From contig DAVZGP010000013.1 in NCBI GenBank assembly GCA_052274345.1, positions 8,924 through 72,923 of the forward strand: DNA of 64,000 bases, read 5' to 3'. A program made the position numbers and the translations under genes. Positions within the stretch are counted from its first letter, which is position 1. Each line of letters opens with the position of its first letter. The DNA is from Clostridium_AD sp937920395 (GTDB lineage: Bacteria; Bacillota; Clostridia; Clostridiales; Clostridiaceae). The notes below the pieces were generated by a model. The model searched no databases and had not been told where the DNA came from. It saw only the letters and a program-made list of their open reading frames with translations. Below, one piece after another: positions 1 to 8,797 of this stretch.

Positions 1-1
1 T

Positions 2-139
2 AATGTAAAAAATATAGTTCTATTTCATACTGAGGATAAAAATATATTAAATAGAAGAAAACTATATACTGATGAAGGAAAACAGTTTTTTGCAGGCAAT
101 ATCATTGTTCCTGACGATTTAGATGTTATTAACTTATAA
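2..139 (+). CDS. MBL-fold metallo-hydrolase, C-terminal fragment (cut by window edge)
   Basis: Only the last 45 codons lie in the window, so the gene is partial at the edge and need not be broken. The readable tail includes FHTED, then YTDEG and a closing IIVPDDLDVINL. This resembles the end of ribonuclease Z-like or MBL-fold hydrolases, in which the His of the HTE motif is the last metal ligand. A strong hairpin terminator follows about 50 bp after the stop, so this gene ends its own transcript. The family call is from a short tail and is tentative. Confidence 0.5.
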   Translation, partial: NVKNIVLFHTEDKNILNRRKLYTDEGKQFFAGNIIVPDDLDVINL

Positions 140-192
140 ATTTAACATTGTCATATCCCTGTAATTCTAGATAAAATTATTGACACCACTAT

Positions 193-232
193 ATACACCT
201 GTATCCCCCTGGATATGGGTGTATATTTTTTT
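193..232 (+). terminator. Intrinsic terminator after the MBL-fold gene
   Basis: A 14-bp stem (193-206 with 211-224, two G-U pairs) has a CCCT loop and is followed by A and seven T. It separates the first gene from the activase operon. The C-rich loop looks a little like a CsoR operator, but the T-run makes a terminator the better reading. Confidence 0.8.
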
Positions 233-240
233 ACCTTTTT

Positions 241-254
241 TTAAGATGTCTTAA
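241..254. promoter_or_regulatory. Short palindrome upstream of the activase operon
   Basis: TTAAGATGTCTTAA has two 6-bp arms and a 2-bp centre, about 90 bp before the first operon gene. It is a possible operator. No regulator gene is adjacent, so this is only a candidate. Confidence 0.25.
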
Positions 255-344
255 ATTTATAAATTCTAATGTAAATAAGAATACTTTCCCTCTAAATAGT
301 TCAGAATAGAAAGGAGTGGTTGATACACATACAAGGAGGAACTT

Positions 345-1283
345 ATGAAAGTTGGTATTCCTAAAGGATTGTTATACTACAAATACTCCCCGTTTATAAA
401 AACATTTTTAAGTGACTTAGGTGTTGAAATAATTACATCTACAGATACAAATAAAAATATTTTAAATGAAGGAATTAAATATTGTGTTGATGAAGCATGT
501 CTTCCTATAAAGATATTCCATGGACATATCTTAAATATAAAAGATAAATGTGATTTATTAATAATACCAAGATTTATGAGAGTACGTCCCCGAGAATTTA
601 TATGCCCAAAGTTTTGTGGGCTTCCAGAAATGATTTTATGTAGCATACCTAATATGCCAAAGGTTATGACAGAACCTATATATGCTAGTAGCGAAAAAGA
701 ATTATACACTTGGTGCAAAAAACTAGCCAAAATGATTACGAAAGATAAACATAAAATTAAGATTGCCTTTGCAAACGCTCTAGATGTTCAAAGAAAAACT
801 AAATTTGGTATAAAAGATGAAGGCTATAAAATAACTATTGCGCTAGTTGGACATCCATACAATCTCTACGATACTTTTATTAATATGGATATAGTAAAGA
901 AATTAAACAAATTAGGAGTTGGAATTATAACAGAAGAATATGTAAGTGAAGAACAAATTAAATTAGAAGTAAACACTCTTATTAAACGACCCTTTTGGAC
1001 TTTTGCATCAAAGTCTTATGGTTTTACAGCTAGTATAGCTAAAAACAAAGAAATCGATGGTGCTATATACATATCTTCCTTTGCTTGCGGAATAGACTCC
1101 GTTGTAATTGAACTTATAAAAGATAAAACTTGTGGTTTCCCTCTTTTAGTCTTAAAAGTTGATGAACATACTGGTGAAGGTGGTGTAGATACAAGAATTG
1201 AAGCCTTTATTGATATGATTGAAAGGAAAAATAATAATGAAGATAACATTTCCACATTTCGGCAACACACATCTTGCAGCTAA
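345..1283 (+). CDS. DUF2229 acyl-CoA dehydratase activase-related protein, first subunit
   Basis: The N-terminus MKVGIPKGLLYYKYSPF and the CVDEACLPIK cysteine motif are typical of the DUF2229/HgdB-like proteins related to 2-hydroxyacyl-CoA dehydratase components. Many organisms carry these domains in one very long protein together with the ATPase activase. Here the protein is 312 residues and is followed by a second DUF2229-like gene and then the activase, with coding overlaps of 47 and 20 bp, so translation is probably coupled. AAGGAGG lies 7-8 bases before the ATG. The substrate of these orphan complexes is not known; no dehydratase substrate gene is nearby. The family is fairly certain and the function is not. 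Confidence 0.75.
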   Translation: MKVGIPKGLLYYKYSPFIKTFLSDLGVEIITSTDTNKNILNEGIKYCVDEACLPIKIFHGHILNIKDKCDLLIIPRFMRVRPREFICPKFCGLPEMILCSIPNMPKVMTEPIYASSEKELYTWCKKLAKMITKDKHKIKIAFANALDVQRKTKFGIKDEGYKITIALVGHPYNLYDTFINMDIVKKLNKLGVGIITEEYVSEEQIKLEVNTLIKRPFWTFASKSYGFTASIAKNKEIDGAIYISSFACGIDSVVIELIKDKTCGFPLLVLKVDEHTGEGGVDTRIEAFIDMIERKNNNEDNISTFRQHTSCS

Positions 1284-2334
1284 AGCATTATTTGATGGAC
1301 TAGGTATAGAATGCATAATACCACCATTTAGTACCAACGAAGCATTGGAGCTAGGTTCAAAGTTTTCTCCTGAAGAAATGTGTTTACCTTATAAAATTAT
1401 GATGGGTAATTATTTGCAGAGTATAACACTTGGGGCTGATACCATAATCCTTCCTGGAAGTTGCGGTCCTTGTAGATTTGGTGAGTACTGTGAATTACAA
1501 ATAAATGCACTTAAGAAAATGGGTCATAACCTAACATTTATTGTAATTGATAGTCCTTTTGATATTGGCAAAAACGAATTTTTAAATCGTCTATCAAAAA
1601 TATCAAACAACAGTTCTAAAAATAAATTACAAAAAATTAGGGCGTTGAAATTAGCCTATACTGTAAATGGGCTTATAGATAAAATTGAAAGTAAAGTACA
1701 TCGTCTAACAGGATTTGAAGTTAACAACGGTCAATTTAAAAACCTTTTAAAAGAATGCACCATTAATGCTGCTAATGCAATTTCCCCACCACAAATGGTA
1801 AGTATTTTAAAAAAATATAACAATAAAATAAATAACGTTCCTATTAATAAACATAAAGACCCCATTAAGATTGCAATTATTGGTGAAATTTATACTATAA
1901 TTGAACCCTTTTCTAATCTATATATAGAAGATAAACTTATGGACTATGGCGTATCCACTAAAAGAATGCTTACCCCTACTTGGTGGATTAAAAATGCATT
2001 ACTTAGTCCATTTAAACTTAACTCAATTAGCATAAGAAAAGCCTCTAAAGAATACCTTCCATATTATATCGGGGGTCACGCTAGAGAATGTGTGGGGGAA
2101 GTGCTCATAGCCGAGAAAGAAAGTTTTGATGGTGCAATTCAAATTTTCCCTATGGGATGTATGCCTGAAATTGTGTCAAAAGCAATCTTAACTAAAATTT
2201 CAAGCGATAAAGATTTTCCGATAATGACCTTAATAGTAGACGAAATGACTGGAGAAGCCGGATATATTACTAGGATAGAAGCATTTGTAGATATGTTAGA
2301 GAGGAGAAAAAACAATGTACTATATGGGAGTTGA
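1237..2334 (+). CDS. DUF2229 acyl-CoA dehydratase activase-related protein, second subunit
   Basis: This protein of about 365 residues starts MKITFPHFGNTHLAAKAL and carries cysteine clusters expected of an Fe-S-binding HgdB-like fold: EEMCLPYK, GSCGPCRFGEYC, ARECVGE and PMGCMPE. The ATG at 1237 was chosen because GAAAGGA sits 9 bases before it; the in-frame TTG at 1219 is upstream of that site. It overlaps the 3' end of the preceding gene by 47 bp and the start of the activase by 20 bp. It probably acts with both in one complex. The physiological substrate cannot be read from the sequence. Confidence 0.75.
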   Translation: MKITFPHFGNTHLAAKALFDGLGIECIIPPFSTNEALELGSKFSPEEMCLPYKIMMGNYLQSITLGADTIILPGSCGPCRFGEYCELQINALKKMGHNLTFIVIDSPFDIGKNEFLNRLSKISNNSSKNKLQKIRALKLAYTVNGLIDKIESKVHRLTGFEVNNGQFKNLLKECTINAANAISPPQMVSILKKYNNKINNVPINKHKDPIKIAIIGEIYTIIEPFSNLYIEDKLMDYGVSTKRMLTPTWWIKNALLSPFKLNSISIRKASKEYLPYYIGGHARECVGEVLIAEKESFDGAIQIFPMGCMPEIVSKAILTKISSDKDFPIMTLIVDEMTGEAGYITRIEAFVDMLERRKNNVLYGS

Positions 2335-3289
2335 TGTAGGATCTGTAAGTACTAATATCGTATTATTAGATGATTCATTAAATGTTATAGAAAAATTATA
2401 TTTAAGAACAAAAGGTAAACCTATAAAAGCAATCCAGGACGGATTAAAGATATTAAACAAGAAATATGAAAGTCATCAAATAAAATCGGTTGGAACTACC
2501 GGAAGCGGAAGACAAATGGCATCTTTTTTAATAGGTGCGGACATCGTAAAAAATGAAATTACTGCTCATGCAGTTGCATCCCTTGAAATTGATAAAGAAG
2601 TAAGTACCATATTAGAAATAGGTGGTCAAGATTCAAAGATAATATTATTAAAAAATGGTATAGTAACAGATTTTGCTATGAATACAGTATGTGCGGCCGG
2701 TACAGGTTCTTTTCTTGATAGGCAAGCAGAAAGGTTAGAGATCCCTATTGAAGATTTTGGAGAATATGCATTAAAGTCAAAATCGCCTGTTAGAATAGCT
2801 GGAAGATGTGCGGTTTTTGCAGAATCTGACATGATACACAAGCAACAGCTTGGCTATAATGAAGAAGACATAATAGGTGGCCTTTGCGAAGCAATGGTAA
2901 GAAATTATTTAAGCAATGTAGGAAAAGGAAAACGAATCCGTTCAAAAATATTCTTTCAAGGTGGTGTTGCAGCGAATATTGGAATTAAAGTGGCTTTTGA
3001 GAAAGCCTTAGATACTGAGGTTTATGTTCCAACTCATTATAATGTAATGGGTGCTATAGGTGCTGCAATACTTTCAAAAGAAAAAGTCATGAGGATAGGT
3101 AAAACAAATTTCAAAGGGTTTGAAATAGCCTTTAATGATTTTGTACCCAAAAATATTGAGTGTAATGGATGTGGTAATAATTGTGAAGTAATTGCAATAA
3201 AAGATGGTGAAAAAACTGTAGGTTGCTTTGGAGATAGGTGTGGCAAATGGAGCAATAAAATGGAACTAAAAAAGAGAGATATTAGATAA
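2315..3289 (+). CDS. Acyl-CoA dehydratase activase (BcrAD/BadFG/HgdC ATPase family)
   Basis: This is a 324-residue ASKHA-fold ATPase. The N-terminal GVDVGSVSTNIVLLD is the phosphate-binding loop and GGQDSKIILL is the second nucleotide motif. The two cysteines that hold the bridging 4Fe-4S cluster in HgdC-type activases are present in NTVCAAGTGSFLD and GRCAVFAESD. The family couples ATP hydrolysis to low-potential electron transfer. A C-terminal extension of about 50 residues has six Cys (CNGCGNNC and CFGDRC), suggesting an additional metal site. AGGAG precedes the ATG at 2315. It ends the three-gene operon. Confidence 0.85.
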   Translation: MYYMGVDVGSVSTNIVLLDDSLNVIEKLYLRTKGKPIKAIQDGLKILNKKYESHQIKSVGTTGSGRQMASFLIGADIVKNEITAHAVASLEIDKEVSTILEIGGQDSKIILLKNGIVTDFAMNTVCAAGTGSFLDRQAERLEIPIEDFGEYALKSKSPVRIAGRCAVFAESDMIHKQQLGYNEEDIIGGLCEAMVRNYLSNVGKGKRIRSKIFFQGGVAANIGIKVAFEKALDTEVYVPTHYNVMGAIGAAILSKEKVMRIGKTNFKGFEIAFNDFVPKNIECNGCGNNCEVIAIKDGEKTVGCFGDRCGKWSNKMELKKRDIR

Positions 3290-3314
3290 CCATTTATGTA
3301 ATATCTCTACTTTT

Positions 3315-5543
3315 TTAGTATACATTAGCTGATATTCTATTTCTGCCATTTCTTTTAGCAATATAAAGCTGGTTATCAACTTTTCTTATAAATTCATTTA
3401 TTGTTATGTTTTTATTGGGGAAAACAGAAGTTATACCAATTGATAATGTAATTCTATCTGAAATCTCGGAAAATCCATGTATAATATTCAATATTTCCAA
3501 TTTTCTTCTTAAATTTTCTCCAAATTTAACTGCATAATCAATTGAACTTTTGAGCAATACAATTACAAATTCATCACCACCATACCTTGAAACAAAATAT
3601 GGTCCATTATTTAAGTTTGCCAAAATACTAGCAACTCTAGTTAAGCATTTATCACCCTCTAAATGGCCAAAGTTATCGTTATACTCTTTAAAATAATCTA
3701 TATCAATAATTAATAAAGATAAACTACTTCTTCCCCTTATACTACTCTCCCAAACATCATTTATGTATGTATCAAACTTTCTCCTATTAGGTATCCCCGT
3801 TAAACTATCATTTTCAGACAAAGATAATAATATTTCGTTCACTTTTTCTAATTCAATTTGAATTCCTTTTGTCTTTATAACTTCCATTTCTAGTTCCATT
3901 GATTTTATTGAATTATTAATTGCTATTGCAGCATAAGCTGATAATGCTTTAACCATTTCAATATGGTATGGTGTAAAAGCATTTTTGCCTTTACTTTGTA
4001 TTGACATTACTCCTATAATCTTAGCGTTTACTATAAGAGGACAAAACATCATTGAATTTATCTCAGTATTGTAATTCAATTTTAGTTGATTATTAAATGC
4101 TCCCTCATTAATATATTTTGGGAACTCTTTACTAACATCATTAATTATAATCAACACGCCACTGTCAATACATTTTTTAGTAAAACTTGGTTTATTAGAA
4201 AGTGAAAGTGATGGCATATTTTCCTTTTCACCGCTAATAATAGCATCTAAATAATTTATCATAGAGTTATTTTCATCATAAAGACCAATACAGAAATAAG
4301 ATAAATCCATGAAATCTTTAATACTTGAATAAAGTATATCTAATATGGAATGTTCATTTAAAGTTGAAGTTATTTTTTGTCCTAGTTCACTAATAATAGA
4401 TATTTTTTCAACAAGCAATTGTAATGATTGTGATTTTATTTTTAAGGTTTCATTTTTCTCTGTAATTCTGTTATTCTCTTTCTCAATTTCTAACATCTGT
4501 TTTTTTGTATTTAAACTCTGAATAATATTTTTATTATAAGCTTCTATATGTTTCTTTTCGTACTGATAATGCAATTTCATATATCTAAAAGATAATTCAT
4601 ATTTTCCTGACTTTTCATAGAATATAGATAACATCATTGATATTTCAGATACTTTTTCATGTTGACTATATTTTATTGATACATTACAAGCACTTATTAA
4701 TATATCAATTGATTTCGTTATTTCTTTTCGTTCCATCATATATTCATAATAACTAAGTAATGCATCAATTTTATAACTAGGAATTGATTCTTTTTCATTC
4801 AAATCTATTGCAATATAAAAATATTCTTCAGCCTTTGCATAATCTCTTTTTTTCCATGAAGTCAGAGCTAGCAATTTATAAATATCAGCATCAGCAATAG
4901 TATAATTATACTGTTTCATATACTTTAAAGCTTTATATGAGAGAATATTTGCCTTTTCATATTCCTCTAACAAGTAATAAATCTCGCCTAAACTAAGGAT
5001 AGTTACTCCACTTGATAAGCTATAATCGTATAAAGAATCTATCTTGTACGCTCTTTCACTATAACTTAATGCTTCCTTGTATGCATTAAGTAATTTGTAA
5101 TTTTCAGCAATATTATTTAAAGTAAGCATTATCGCTCTTTTAGAATTAGCCTTTTTATCATATCTTTTGCCTAAATCTATTTTTATGGCAACTATTTGCG
5201 CTTTATCGTAAAAATCCATACTTTTTTCAATATCACCTAACTCGGTAAATATAATTCCTAATAAATTATATGCCAACCATATAAGATCATAAAATCCTTC
5301 TTTAATAAAATAATGAAGTGAAATATATATTAATTCTAATGCTTCTTCATCATTACCAATGCTATGATAAGAATAAGCCATATATGCTTTGGCGACTTTT
5401 TCACCAAGTGTATATCCTATCTTTTCGGATAAAAGCAGTGCATGCTTTGATAATTGTATTGTCCGCTGAGGCTCACAATATTTTGATGCACTAGCTTTTT
5501 CTAAAAGTATATTAATTTCTCTCCTTATACTTACATCATCCAT
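3315..5543 (-). CDS. TPR-GAF-GGDEF diguanylate cyclase
   Basis: This is a soluble protein of about 742 residues. Residues 1-330 look like repeated TPR-type helical pairs, followed by a charged coiled coil at 335-385, a GAF domain at about 390-545, and a C-terminal GGDEF domain. The active-site motif GGDEF is intact at about 655-659 (SRYGGDEFVIVLL), so it should make c-di-GMP. The usual RxxD inhibitory site just before it is absent (Asn and Tyr occupy those places), which suggests no product feedback. The start was moved to the ATG at 5543 because AGGAG lies 7 bases upstream of it and inside the longer TTG reading. It is transcribed alone, convergent with the activase operon. Confidence 0.85.
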   Translation of the reverse strand: MDDVSIRREINILLEKASASKYCEPQRTIQLSKHALLLSEKIGYTLGEKVAKAYMAYSYHSIGNDEEALELIYISLHYFIKEGFYDLIWLAYNLLGIIFTELGDIEKSMDFYDKAQIVAIKIDLGKRYDKKANSKRAIMLTLNNIAENYKLLNAYKEALSYSERAYKIDSLYDYSLSSGVTILSLGEIYYLLEEYEKANILSYKALKYMKQYNYTIADADIYKLLALTSWKKRDYAKAEEYFYIAIDLNEKESIPSYKIDALLSYYEYMMERKEITKSIDILISACNVSIKYSQHEKVSEISMMLSIFYEKSGKYELSFRYMKLHYQYEKKHIEAYNKNIIQSLNTKKQMLEIEKENNRITEKNETLKIKSQSLQLLVEKISIISELGQKITSTLNEHSILDILYSSIKDFMDLSYFCIGLYDENNSMINYLDAIISGEKENMPSLSLSNKPSFTKKCIDSGVLIIINDVSKEFPKYINEGAFNNQLKLNYNTEINSMMFCPLIVNAKIIGVMSIQSKGKNAFTPYHIEMVKALSAYAAIAINNSIKSMELEMEVIKTKGIQIELEKVNEILLSLSENDSLTGIPNRRKFDTYINDVWESSIRGRSSLSLLIIDIDYFKEYNDNFGHLEGDKCLTRVASILANLNNGPYFVSRYGGDEFVIVLLKSSIDYAVKFGENLRRKLEILNIIHGFSEISDRITLSIGITSVFPNKNITINEFIRKVDNQLYIAKRNGRNRISANVY

Positions 5544-5738
5544 GAAATTACTCCTATTCAATATTCATAATTATTTTGAATCAATTACTTTTTATTTATA
5601 TATTTAGCATTACCATTATTTATAAATACAATATTACCATTAAATATAAATACATACAACATAGAATCTACAAAATTGTAATAAATAAACATAAATTTTA
5701 CATTCTTATCCATAATTAGCTAATAGAATTAATTACAT

Positions 5739-5781
5739 AAAAAAGAAGCCATAAGCTTTTAAATTAAGAGCTTATGACTTC
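5739..5781 (-). terminator. Terminator downstream of oleate hydratase
   Basis: An inverted repeat (5745-5760 with 5766-5781, imperfect) is followed on the minus strand by TTCTTTTTT. It lies just after the oleate hydratase stop. Confidence 0.75.
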
Positions 5782-5796
5782 CTTCTATTATTTAAA

Positions 5797-7452
5797 TTAT
5801 TTTAACAAAGATTTTATTGCAAGTAATTCCTTACTTAAATTATCATCTTTCATCATTTCAAGTACAGAATTAAGCATTACACGTACATCATGTTGTCCTT
5901 TATAAATAGGAGTAAGTCTCTTATTTAGATTTAGGAATTTATAAACAGCAATTTGTGCTCCTCTTACTGAATAATCCATTGTAAATACTACGTCATCCTT
6001 TATCTCACAAAACTGTCCAAGCAATGCTAAATTTGTTGAACCTTCTGGAATATTTTGAGGTCTATCACCCTTTGCCCTAGTTAAAAATTGTGCTGTTGTA
6101 AACGGCAATATACATGGTATACAAATAGACGTTGCAATAATTTTCTTCATATCATCTTTAAAGTTTAGATGATATAATACTTCTGCTAATATTTCCTCAC
6201 CAGTGCAATCTACCATTCGTTTCTTTATAAAATCACCTTTTGCATATGGGAATAAAGAGTAACCCCAAATAATTTGTATTTCATCAGGTTGGCTAATAAA
6301 ATGTGGTTGATTATGCAAAACTATAGTCATAAGCCATGCAGAATCTCTAAATGTCATATGAGCCCCAGTTCCTGGCTGATTACCTGAGAATTCTATTATT
6401 TTATTATACATTGTTGGATCTTTAAGTGTTACCGTGAAAGACTGCCACATAGATTCTTCAACTCGATCATCAAAAACCTTTGGATTACCAAACTCAGGAC
6501 GACCGTCTGCAATTTTCTCCCAAAGATCCCATGCTCCCCCTACATGCTTATCATTAATTATTGCTGGCTTATTCATTGACCCAAGGCTTGTACCCGCTGT
6601 TAATGAACCAATAGTTGCAAATGCAAAATCTCCATCGCCAACTTCTATTCTAGTTGTTTTTCCGTCTTTAAGACATTTAAATGCAGTAACTGTAGTTTCA
6701 GTATCTGATGGTTTAAATTCTAAATCAGTCACTCTACAGTTTAATTCAAAATTAACCCCTTGTGATTTTAACCATTTTGTCATAGGTAATAACATTGAGT
6801 CATATTGATTGTATGGTGTACGACGTATTCCAGATAAATCTTTAAGTCGTGGTAATTCTTGAATAAATCTATGAAGATATCTCTTAAGTTCTACAGCACT
6901 ATGCCAAGTCTCAAATGCAAAGAGTGTAGTCCACTGAAGCCAGAAATTTGTCTTAAAAAATGCTTCTGGGAAACACTCTTTAATAGTTTTTGTTCCTAAA
7001 GAATCTTCAGAGTTAATCATTATATCCATTAACGCCATTCTATCTGCTCGGTCTAATCCCAAAGTCGATACATCTAATATATTAGCATCATTATCTATTA
7101 ATCTAGCTTTTGCATGAGTATGAATTTCTTTATTAAAAGCATTAAATTCATCCAATATAGAAACTTTAGGATCAGTTAATGAAGGAATACTTTCCATTAT
7201 TCCAAATGTACAAGCATACGCTTCCCTATCAAACATTCTTCCACCACGAATTACATAACCATCCTTTGCATTACCATTCCCATCCATGCTGCCACCTGTT
7301 ACATTTAATTCTTCATATATGTGAATATTTTTTCCTGGAACATGTCCATCTCTAATTAAAAATATTGCTGCTGCCATTGATGCAAGTCCCGCACCAACCA
7401 TATAAGCATTAGTTTTTTCTACATCAATAGTTTGATCAAAATTAAATTTCAT
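5797..7452 (-). CDS. ohyA: Oleate hydratase (myosin-cross-reactive antigen family)
   Basis: This FAD enzyme hydrates the cis-9 double bond of oleate and related free fatty acids to 10-hydroxy acids, a membrane-detoxifying reaction. At 551 residues it is slightly shorter than typical family members. The N-terminal dinucleotide site is visible (VGAGLASMAAAIFLIRDG, then IYEE), followed by the family signature GGSMDGNGNAKDGYVIRGGR and MFDREAYAC. The ATG at 7452 is preceded by GGAGGG at 7 bases; the longer reading would place this site inside the gene. It is monocistronic, with its own terminator and a perfect palindrome about 70 bp upstream. Confidence 0.92.
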   Translation of the reverse strand: MKFNFDQTIDVEKTNAYMVGAGLASMAAAIFLIRDGHVPGKNIHIYEELNVTGGSMDGNGNAKDGYVIRGGRMFDREAYACTFGIMESIPSLTDPKVSILDEFNAFNKEIHTHAKARLIDNDANILDVSTLGLDRADRMALMDIMINSEDSLGTKTIKECFPEAFFKTNFWLQWTTLFAFETWHSAVELKRYLHRFIQELPRLKDLSGIRRTPYNQYDSMLLPMTKWLKSQGVNFELNCRVTDLEFKPSDTETTVTAFKCLKDGKTTRIEVGDGDFAFATIGSLTAGTSLGSMNKPAIINDKHVGGAWDLWEKIADGRPEFGNPKVFDDRVEESMWQSFTVTLKDPTMYNKIIEFSGNQPGTGAHMTFRDSAWLMTIVLHNQPHFISQPDEIQIIWGYSLFPYAKGDFIKKRMVDCTGEEILAEVLYHLNFKDDMKKIIATSICIPCILPFTTAQFLTRAKGDRPQNIPEGSTNLALLGQFCEIKDDVVFTMDYSVRGAQIAVYKFLNLNKRLTPIYKGQHDVRVMLNSVLEMMKDDNLSKELLAIKSLLK

Positions 7453-7516
7453 TTTAACACCCTCCATTTTTTAAAATTATGTACTTTTAACTAAAATTAA
7501 ATCAATTTATATATAC

Positions 7517-7531
7517 CAAGTTGTTAACTTG
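7517..7531. promoter_or_regulatory. Palindromic operator candidate upstream of oleate hydratase
   Basis: CAAGTTGTTAACTTG has 6-bp perfect arms and a 3-bp centre. It lies just upstream of a TATATA-like -10 on the minus strand, about 65 bp before the oleate hydratase start. A TetR-type fatty acid sensor would fit, but none is encoded nearby. The rest of 7453-7755 is AT-rich and I see no gene in it. Confidence 0.4.
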
Positions 7532-7755
7532 CCATATATGAATAATAACTCTAACCCCCATAATTTTATACAACCAATATCATAATACTGTCTAAAAAAT
7601 ATACATATATATTAAACTGTATAGTTAAATAAAAAACCTCCATCAAAATGAAATTTCATATAACTTTAACTAAACCAATAAAAATTTTAATTTAAAATAA
7701 CAAAACCATCACTTTAAACATATATTGTATTGTAAATACTTTAAGGAGTTAATTG

Positions 7756-8190
7756 ATGTATATCGATGAAGATACTATCAAATCGTTTAATTTAAATAAT
7801 ACTTATGAACAAGAAGCTCAAAATCTCCCACTAATTTGTCCATACAGACAAATGAATCCTTTTCCACCATTCATAGGAGGACCTCAAGGTGGTCCTCCTG
7901 GCAGTCCAGCTTCAGGGTCTCCTGGAAGACCACCTTCTTCAGCACCAAACTTTACGCCACCCGAACCTAAGACACAACAATTTGGTGCTACCCCTCTATC
8001 AATAGACCAAGGTGCTATAAAACCCTGCCTTCGTAGATTTGTATATATATGGCCAAGAAGAGGCAGAGGATTTTGGGCATGGCTTACATTCGTGGGTCCT
8101 AGATCTATATCAGGTTTTCGCTGGGATAGAAATACTTGGAGATATTTTGGAATGGATCTTAGAGAAATCAGCAGTTTCCAATGCTTTTAA
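7756..8190 (+). CDS. Conserved clostridial hypothetical protein, Pro/Gly-rich N-terminus
   Basis: This 144-residue protein has no visible signal peptide. Residues 30-80 are a low-complexity stretch of Pro, Gly and Ser (GGPQGGPPGSPASGSPGRPP). The last 55 residues form a compact, Trp/Arg/Phe-rich domain (FVYIWPRRGRGFWAWLTFVG, then GFRWDRNTWRYFG and an end SSFQCF) that looks like a beta-rich module. From memory similar tails occur in other Clostridium hypothetical proteins, but I know of no function. AGGAG lies 7 bases before the ATG at 7756. The gene 28 bp downstream is co-oriented and likely in the same transcript. A surface or spore-coat role would fit the composition; this is speculation. 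Confidence 0.6.
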   Translation: MYIDEDTIKSFNLNNTYEQEAQNLPLICPYRQMNPFPPFIGGPQGGPPGSPASGSPGRPPSSAPNFTPPEPKTQQFGATPLSIDQGAIKPCLRRFVYIWPRRGRGFWAWLTFVGPRSISGFRWDRNTWRYFGMDLREISSFQCF

Positions 8191-8218
8191 ATAGTAATGA
8201 AAGAATCGAGGGATTAAT

Positions 8219-8710
8219 ATGAAAAATTTCCAGCATTTCCGTGGAGTAATTACAATGATCAATGATTTTTGGATAGATGAAAGTGAAAAAAACACAGGTT
8301 GCTATAACTTAATGTCTGTAGCTAATGGATATGGAGATTTAGTAAATTTCGTAGTGCAGCCGACTACTTACTTTGTAGACCATGTAATGCTAACACCCGG
8401 AGATATAGTAACTGGATTCTATGATGCAAATGCAGCTACAGTCCTCATTTTCCCACCACAATTTACGGCAATCGTTATGGCAACAGATTCCCTTTATCAA
8501 AATGTGAAAGTAGACTATTTTAACAATAATCTTATTAGTAGCGATAATAATTTAAATTTAAATATTGCACCATGGACACAAATAGTACTTGAAAACGGTC
8601 AATTATTTACCAAAAGTCCAACAAACCGCAATCTTATTGTTGTCTACGGTGCTACTACAATGAGCATACCAGCACAAACGAGTCCCTATAAAATTATTGT
8701 TATGTGTTAA
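8219..8710 (+). CDS. Conserved clostridial hypothetical protein, beta-rich
   Basis: The 163-residue product begins MKNFQHFRGVITMINDFWID and shows alternating hydrophobic/polar stretches typical of beta strands (VNFVVQPTTYFVDHVMLTPGD, LIFPPQFTAIVMA, NLIVVYGATTMSIPA), ending with KIIVMC. No signal peptide, transmembrane segment or catalytic motif is evident. GAGGG stands 6 bases before the ATG. It follows the Pro/Gly-rich protein by 28 bp, and both proteins end near a cysteine (QCF and VMC). This suggests they may work together, perhaps cross-linked at a surface. The function is unknown. Confidence 0.6.
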   Translation: MKNFQHFRGVITMINDFWIDESEKNTGCYNLMSVANGYGDLVNFVVQPTTYFVDHVMLTPGDIVTGFYDANAATVLIFPPQFTAIVMATDSLYQNVKVDYFNNNLISSDNNLNLNIAPWTQIVLENGQLFTKSPTNRNLIVVYGATTMSIPAQTSPYKIIVMC

Positions 8711-8751
8711 ATATTTGATACTCTACATTAAAAAAAGATTTACTAACAAGT

Positions 8752-8777
8752 AAAGGAGAAGCCTAGGCCACTCCTTT
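8752..8777. terminator. Hairpin between convergent genes
   Basis: AAAGGAG (8752-8758) pairs with CTCCTTT (8771-8777) around an inner GCCTAGGC palindrome. It probably ends both the upstream pair and the convergent gene at 8798. The T-tract is weak on both strands. Confidence 0.5.
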
Positions 8778-8797
8778 ATTATCATAATATACTTCAT

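Noticed and set aside
193..224. CCCCCTGG core resembling a CsoR operator
   Set aside because: The flanking sequence forms a 14-bp stem followed by a T-run, which fits an intrinsic terminator, and no metal gene is adjacent.
6434..6808. 124-residue plus-strand frame
   Set aside because: It is antisense to conserved oleate hydratase sequence and has no ribosome binding site.
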